The notes beneath the pieces are model-generated. The model was not told where the DNA came from. It made no database searches and was given only the letters and a program-made list of their open reading frames with translations. Source: Sipunculus nudus (taxonomy: Eukaryota; Annelida; Sipuncula; Golfingiida; Sipunculidae). Taken from it: a stretch of DNA of 64,000 nt. A program made the position numbers and the translations under genes. The stretch covers positions 53,544,370 to 53,608,369 of the forward strand of contig CM049307.1 of the NCBI GenBank assembly GCA_026874595.1. The letters run 5' to 3'. This document shows, piece by piece, positions 39,200 through 48,100 of this stretch; the first letter of the stretch is position 1; each line of letters begins with the position of its first letter.

Positions 39200-42100
39200 T
39201 ATATCCTTTATCTGTGGAAATTTTATTTTTGAAGTGTATTGAATTTGGTGCTCATATGTTACTTTCTCTATAATTTGAGTTTTGTTATGTATACATCCTT
39301 AATAGGTATTAAAATTCCATGAAATACTGAATACATATATAAATTAAGCAAATGTGAAAAAAAAAGAATTTGCAGCTTATTAAAAAAAATAATCAAGATA
39401 TTTCAAACAAATTTTAAATTCCAATTTGCATTTAACAGGAGTTAAACTTCTAACACACACATACATTAAATATTTTTAAGCATGCAGATTTTCCCTTTCC
39501 AAAAGTTGCTAGATATGAGCTAGTATTCCTTCATAGAAGATACAAATAAATAAATGCAAATGTATTGGTAAATACCTAATTTTTAATTAAAATGATAATT
39601 ACTTCTTTGCTGAAAATAAACACAGGTACATTACCTTTGATCCACCAATCAGGGCGATGCCGACCGAGAGTTTACGCTTCATTCCACCAGAGAGTGTTTT
39701 TGCCTGAGCGTGACGCTTGTCATGTAGACCTATAGACTTGAGGATTGTTGTCACCTCTGATAGCACCAACTCTGTTGGGTAGTCCTTCAGCTGAAATATC
39801 ATGACATAATTGTATAAAAGCAAACTTAACCTTAATTTAAAATTAATTAATGGTTTTAATAAACAACCCTGTGGCAGTGAGCATTCAAATTTGTCTGATA
39901 CAGCCTACTTTAACTAGTTAAAGTCATAACAGCAGTTATGTCTAAAACTGCAATCTAATGGCCATGCATCCATAACATTATAGGAACTTAGATGTACAAA
40001 TCTAGTAATCGTAATGGTACACTGTAAAAGAGGTAAAAACACAGATAATGAAAAATATACAAAGTGCTAAAAACACAAAATCACACATAAATTGTAAAAT
40101 TTGTAGGTACCACCATCAATCTTGTTTTGCAGTCCACTTGGTCTATCAAACACATGTACAGATTTTCCTCAGAAAAATTACCAATGAAGAGACTTATAGA
40201 TGACAGACAACAGATGATGGATGGATTTCACAAACATGTGAACTAAATATTAAATATATTTTTAAATGATCATGAAACTTCCAACAATTCTTATAAAAGC
40301 TACATCATTCCTTACTTTAGCAAAGAACACCAAGTGCTCCTCCACAGTTAGAGTGTCAAACAACACGTCATGTTGAGGACAGAGGCCAAGGCTGCTCCGG
40401 ACCCCGCTCAGGTCCTCCAAAATATCATATCCATTCACTACAGCTGTCCCTCTTGTAGGGGGGATGAAGCCTGGAAAATTTTAAGTTTACAAGAACATCA
40501 TTAAAACATCCTCACAAACACAAACCTTAACATGATATTAAACAGTATCATCTGGTTCTGCTCATATTTGTTATTTTCTTGTCAGTATTATATATTTTAT
40601 TTTTAAAAAATTTAAAGAATATTCCTTTGTTGAAATGCTCAATGCACTAAGACCAGACAGTTATTCAATTTTTGTGGAACATGTTTTATGACAAAAGAAT
40701 AGCTGGATATTACTGTTTTATTATATATTCATTGAGCTGTATTGCTATCTTCTTTGGAACCTCAAGAAATGGTTGTGTCCAGATTTGTAATTAAGGATCG
40801 GGGACAGATGGATAAATTAATATAACGGTTAATAATCAAGACATGTTTTATCCTGAATGCTATCAAATAAGCAAGGGACAAACAGGGAAACATGAATAAT
40901 ACAGTAAGTCAGCACAGCTATGTATTACCTTTGGCATTCTATTAAACATATGTTGTAAATAAACAGGTTAGTAGGCAACTGTGTGAAGTTCTGCTGTGTT
41001 AGGATGAAATTGGATCAAACAAACAGAAGTATTGTAATGCAATTCATTTGAAACTTAAAATTATACTTCAAAAGCTATAAATATGTACATTTACATGAAA
41101 AGCATGGCCTTCTTGTAATAAAGTAATATGATATGATAAGCCTGCTTGAATAAATATTCCTTGATTATATACAGTGAAAGTTCAAAATTACAACCATCAA
41201 AGAGAACTTGATAAAGTAGTAATCTAAGCAAGTCTGATATAATAAGCAAAAAACGAATAGGGACTTTGAAAACTTGTCATTATTTTAAGTTGGCCACTAA
41301 ACTGATGTGGTCTTTATTCAGGGGTTTACTGTATATCAAATATAGAACAGAATGAAGAAGACAGGAGAGAAATATGGGCACCAAACTACATGGGCTCTGG
41401 TGGAACATAGATGAAGTATGCTGGCCGGCACAATAGATGTGAATGAACAAAGCAAGAAAAAGTAAGAGTTCTGAATCGGCGATCTCAAAGAGCCAGTAGC
41501 TATCATCAGTCATGGGTAGCATTGTTATCCTCTGGATCCCCAATACATTTTTGATTAAGGTACATTTTAATTGTGAACTTTAACTGGAATCTGTAACTTT
41601 TACCTGGAACCTGTAAAATGTCATAACCTGCCATAATAAACCATGATTTAATTACACTTACGTCTTACTAAACCCACATAAGTCTGAGTATTAACTAAAT
41701 TAGTAAATAGTATAACAAGAACTAAATATGTATAAATATTGACTGACCTGTCAGCATTGACATGGTTGTTGTTTTACCAGCCCCATTGTGTCCAAGGAGG
41801 GCTGTAATTTGACCTTCATACATATTCAAGGTCATTCCAGCCACTGCCACTTTCTTGTTTTGACCTTTTCCAAATTTCTGAAATCAAACAAATCAGGCAG
41901 ATAATTAGCAAGATATCTGACATACACCCTTTCTTCTAAATAAAAACCCATGATTAAATTAAATTATTCATTTTTAAGATATGCTGAACTATAAAAATAC
42001 CTATCCAAATACTCTTGTTTTTCTTCTTCTTCTGCATTCCCGTCTCTATCCATATATGTAATGGTGTAAAATAACCTCCTAAAAGTATTTAAACTTTTTT

Positions 42101-45100
42101 TCAGTTTTTCAGTTGGTATGGACTGATAAAATTAGAACAATCAATGGAATTTGTTCACTGACATTGAAAAATGTCTTGTCATCTTTCTGGTGCAACCTTG
42201 TAACCTTAAATTCTATGAAAAAATTCATCAAATAACAAGCTAGTTAAGGGATCAGAATAAATGTACAGACACAGTCTGGAACTCCTTAAAGGTGCCCAAC
42301 CACCTACCTTTTGAAAAAAGTATTTATGTGATTTCTAGCTTCCCTTGTGTATATACTAATGATCAAAGGGTAATTTTTACTGTAAAAAGTTCTCATAAGA
42401 CCTTCATGAAGGATGTATGAACTTGTTTATCAACAACATGTTTGTTAACACATTTTGACAAACGGGGAAAAACATGTAACCTTTGGTGGTTGGTTTCATA
42501 TATGCGGAGGTAGTAAGGTTAATTGTTACAAAATGCCATTTGCAAAGCTCTGGCTTATATGACTTGCTGCCAGATGCCCTTTGTTTTGATTATTTTGGTG
42601 GGCCCCCACATATTAAAACATGTTGATATACACAAAACAAGCCGCCTGTGTGCGGTGATGTCCACATTTTCCGGCCTATTTTTATGAAATCTCCAAGGAT
42701 TACCTTTTGTTTATAAAGGTCAGATAGGTGATTGGGCCCCTTTAAGTAAACAGACTTGACTTTATCATGGCTCCCAACACCACCGTTGACTCACCTTCTT
42801 CAGGTTTTTGATTTTGATACCTGCCAGCAGGTTGACTGGATCAGCCTCAAAGTACTCGTCAGTAGCCATTGTGGGCTGCTGCAGTAAGGGCGTGGTCTCT
42901 GAGTTCAGGTCCACCTCCAGTGATGAACGATTTCCACACCAGTAGGATCTCTACAACAGAAAAGTTCAGGCCATGTAGATGGTTAGATTGATAACAAGAG
43001 CACCGCAAATCGCGCATGATATCTTTTGACCTCTGACCCCATTAAATATGCATGAATTTTGCTGAGATTCTTATTACAGTGAGAAACTTTATTTGTTGAT
43101 ATTCACAATGAGTTAATGTAAGTCATCATGTCGCCACCAAAGTCTGATGATTTCTGACCTCATTAAATATCCATAGATCCTGCTGGAAATTGTACTTAGG
43201 GGCGATATAATATTGATTAAGATTTCCATTGAGTTGCATGAAAATCTATCATATTCCTGATAAATAACTGTGGCAATACCTCAGAGTAGTTTTGTGACCT
43301 TTGACCTTGTTATATATGTATAGATTTTGTATAAAATCTAACTTGAGCGAGAATATCTCTTGCTAAGTAGTTATGGTGTGTTTAATAAAAATCCATAAAA
43401 GCCCTGATAAGTTATCGCAGTGACATTAAAAGATAACAGATGGACAGACAGACTTATATAGAGACGAATGGACTGTGGGTATACCATAAAAATTCAGTCA
43501 TAGACGTGAGTATGAAAATAAAGTGACTGGAGGATGTCCAGATTCTTGTTTTAACGGTAACTGGGAATATTATCATGAATTGGTTCAGTTAAACAAACAA
43601 GTTTATGGATTATCCTTCTTCTGTATTGCACAGATAATACAGTGACCAAGATTCTGAGTCTATCCAGACTTTAAAATTGAAGAAACTGTAGGTAAAACAT
43701 CAAGCCTTTCTTGACTTCATCAAGACAATGCATTATATCTTCTGTTAGTACTCAACTGTGGGTTGCTGCCAGATGTGTTTAGTGAACTGCTTATTTAAAT
43801 TAACTTGACAGACTCTCTTGTCATGATAATATTGACACTTTTTTTGTAATTCCTTAACAATAATGAATATTCACATTTTTCCTGATAGTTGCCCCTAATA
43901 TAAAGGTATTAACAAACCTTTCTTAATTTTTTTTTTTTTGGTGGATGTAACCACTTCCATTTTTTATGCTCTCTTATCTAATTCTTAATCTGAGTATGTA
44001 CATCTGCAGAGTTCCATTTCAGTAAAGGACTATGTGGCAGGGCGGTAGCATTCGCTTCCTATCATATTATTTTTGTATCCTGGTGTCACCCAGGCATGGT
44101 GTCTACCACACCTGCGGGTCCTGGGTGTGTAATCATCCCCATTGCTGGGTCATAACACTGAGGAACCCCCCAAAGACTCACTCATTTGTGAATGATACAC
44201 GGCTGTGGGACACAGCCTTCCCATTAAGCCTGCAGAGCATTCAGCCTCTAGGTGGGTGCAAACCGTGAAAATCTCACCGCATCGGCTGAGATTTGAACTC
44301 ACAACCACCCTGTGCTCCACCCCTGAGACAAAGAAGCTGGTTGTATTAACAAACTTGCCAAAATATGTACTATCTTCTCCTATCAGTACATTTTAGCTGA
44401 ATACAAACATTTTGGCCAAACCATCCTGGCTTACAAGATCAGTGTCTCTTTTCTACCTGTTACATTCATTGTTTGTGTCTGTATGTTGATAAATACAATC
44501 CAAGTGTGTCTGTTTTCTATAACAACACTACATGGCAAAAGTTACCATATTGCCAGAGACTTGCAATCAAGGAAGAAAGATGTTTTTGTCATGAATAACA
44601 AATAAATTACATTTTTCACAGTTACTGCTGGGTACTACTATGTTTATGTTTTCTTTAGCATGACTGATTATGCCTGGTGCCAGTTTATTTCTAAAGTGCA
44701 TAGGTGAAAGGAAATGGTTCTCAGAATGAAATATAGACAGAAACTTTTATATTCCCAAGAGAAAACACTGTATTTTGTTAATACATAATATGCCTAGTAA
44801 AACAAAGGGCACTTTAAAAGACTGACAGCAAGCCCAATTTCACAGTGGAAAATGAGAGTGATATCACTTACTGTGAAAGGGAAGTACCATGGCTGAGGTA
44901 TCCCATAGTCCCCTGGGGCCACAGCCTCAACGTACCAAGCTAGGAGGATGTACAACACCGAGTCCACAATTAGCATGATCATGACGTGAAGCATGGTGAA
45001 TGTGTCGTCCACTGATACACCCCTGTTTATGTTTTCCCATGTCACACCAGCAGCTGTAGAAAAATAATTAAAATTTTCAATCTTTCTCATTTAGCAGCCA

Positions 45101-48100
45101 ATTTCTCTTTAAACATGTGTCGCCAGGGTTTATAAATAAGTCCATTCAGTCTATCATGTAAATTGTAGTTAATAAAGTAACCACACTGATTTAGCTAACC
45201 TACAATTCTAAAATATGACCAGGTCATATAACCTCAAATATTAAGTTCAAACAGAACCTGCTGTAACATATATTCTTAATCAAATCAACAGAATGCAACA
45301 GACTGTGTCATGAATAATTAAATTAACACTGTGTTTGTAAACGGAAGTATTTTTAAGTTATCATTGATCTAGACGGGCTCAGACAGGGGAATGGAAGCAA
45401 CACATCATCTTATGAGATTCAGGTAGAAAACATTATGTGACTTGTCTGCTCAACAATCAGGGTTTAAAAGTGGAGAATTTCTCATTGTTCAGAGACTCAC
45501 TAAGCAAGGTATCAGTCTATCAAACAAAACCATATGCAGTTTCTATTATTACTCTACCTGTTCCTTCATACATGCCGATCACCTGACCACCCAGTGCCAT
45601 GGCAACGTTTGAGATGAGGCAGCAGCCTATCTTGGTGCCCCAGGTTAGGGTGTTATAGCGCTGCTGGAGGAATGAGTACGGGATGAATGTCACAAAGAAC
45701 AGCACACCCCCGGCTGCTGCTGCGGAGTTAGCTGAAAAATAGATCAATTACTGGAACAGCAATCCTCTCTCCATTTTTTCTCTAATATATAATCATCTAA
45801 GGTTAATAAAAGGTTGATTTCTCAGTCACCTACCGTCACTGTATCGTGTTTTTTTTTAATATTCAGTAGAAATTTACCAATTCTGAGCTTAAGCCAATCA
45901 GACATTTCTTTCAACAAAATAAAATAAGAAAATCTGATTGTTAAGATGTGTTTTTGCCTGTTATTATCATGTTGTCCCCTGACAATATGAAATTTTTATT
46001 TATGATTTTTAATGACAGGTCAGAAGTTTCACACTCCCACACTGATGTCTGCAAAAATCATGAGAAACCCAACCTTTTATTTGACCATACAATATTGATT
46101 TATAACATCTAAGGTTTGGTATATAAAAAAAACAATATATAATATATTGTTTTTTTTTTTTTCTATGAGGAGGTCCAAATAATTTATGAAACAATTTAAA
46201 GTGTGATTGTGCTTATGATTTTGAAAAACAATTTTAAAGATAACTTACAGAAGTTAAAGATTATTTGTTCTAACTTTACCATCCAGTTATACAGATACAC
46301 TACCACACTAACTTAATTTTGGGCAGCTTCCAACTGGAACCATCATAATGATAACCACCTAAAAAAGAACTGTCCCATTTAACAAGTGATTGCATCAGAC
46401 ATCTTATAAACCACCTTCCCTTAATTTTATTTCCAATAATCTACACCATACCTTTCTTGAAGAAGACGCTGACAGCAAAGCAGAAGCTGATGGTTGCTAT
46501 GGAGTAGAGGATGAGGAAGACGAGGATGACAGACCAGTGAGTGTACGTGATCACAGCATGCGGGATTCTTATACAGAACAGTGTGGTCATTATAGCAACC
46601 GCTATCAGCAGAAACAAGAAATACTTGATAAACCAGGCCAGCCAGTGAAGCCAGCCTGCCAGCCCCATCATCTTCATGGATTCCTGGAAATAGGTCAAAG
46701 GTCATAAAAGCCTAGTCAAAGCAGTTCAAGGAAATACAGAACTAGTGGTTTTAATATTTGCAAGACTTGAAGTGTAATTATAGCCTTTTACTTGGAAACA
46801 GAGGTTTTTTTTTTAATATATAGAAACCAGGTCACAGTGGCCCAGTTTCAGTTTTGGTAGGGAACTTATGGACATCTCACTGCATGCTGAATTTCAAATT
46901 TGTAGATCTAACAGCTTCAAATGTGATAGTTTAATGGACAGATGGATGGACTGTCGACAGACAAAGGACCATCACTACAGCTCAGCTGATATATAATCAG
47001 TCAGCTAAAAATGAAGAAGGACAAATAAAACAGTGAATATCTAGTGACTCACATGATCAGGGATTGTAATGGTTAACATCAAATTAATAGTTAAGGAATG
47101 AACAGCAATGGATTCTGAGTGTAAATTTTTGTTATCTTAGATTTTGACAAATATCAGCAGAACTAGTAATGCTGGAATAATCAGGCTTGTCTTCATCTTA
47201 ATTAGGTTCAATAAAATTGGTCAAGGTCCTATCTCAATATGCTATATTTATCTGTAAACAAAGAGAACCCTGCACAGATGATTGCATTTAGACAGAGACA
47301 GCCAAAGAGACATATTCAAATATTCAGTCTTTGTAGGACTTCTTATGATTAAGTTATACATGTAATAATAATAATAATAATAAAAATAATATCAAATAAA
47401 ATGATAAAATAAGAGCAAATGGCATGCAGGTCACACAGCTCAATTTGGAATTTGTTAAGGGATGCATATAAAACTGTCTTGCAGGTGAAGCTTGCTTTTC
47501 TAGCAAAACGGCTGAACGCTGGACATGTGTGCCACCAGCATGTGTTCGAATTCCGCGATTGGCCCAATATTTTCCCCTGAGCAAAATGTTTCAATAACAT
47601 ATGGGGGCTCATCCGAAATGACACCCAACTTTGGAATGTGAGGAATGGTGGTTTGAAGTAATTTGGTAATTACAACCCCCTATTTCACCGAAAATGTGAC
47701 TCCTGGGATAATTCTTCTTCTGATAGCATAACACTCTTAAAATGGGTGTGTTACAAGGTGCACATAAAATATGACCAAACTGTCTTGCTAATGAAGCTTG
47801 CCTTTCTAGCAAAGCTGTTGGAATGCCAGACATGTGCGCCAGCGGCATGGGTTGGAATCCTGGGATCAGCCTGATATTTCCCCTGAGCAAAATGTTTCCA
47901 TAACAAATTCAACAATATTTTAAAGGTCAAGCAAACAGAGAAAAAGATACATCTCTTGAATAAACATTTTTCTCACCTTGAGTTTACGTTCCTTTTCATG
48001 CACAATGTCTTTAACAATGTGTAAGGCACTGAACACAAAGCTAAGCATTAGGAGGAGCGGGAACTGATTCTGAATGACGAGGACAAAGTTGTCATCATTA

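Noticed and set aside
37850-42950. Possibility of two separate half-transporter genes
   Set aside because: Exon phases run unbroken from 49797 to 13786 and the two NBDs differ in the way the two halves of ABCA3 do, so one full transporter is the simpler model.
46390-46707. 105-codon plus-strand frame
   Set aside because: Antisense shadow of ABCA exon 4.
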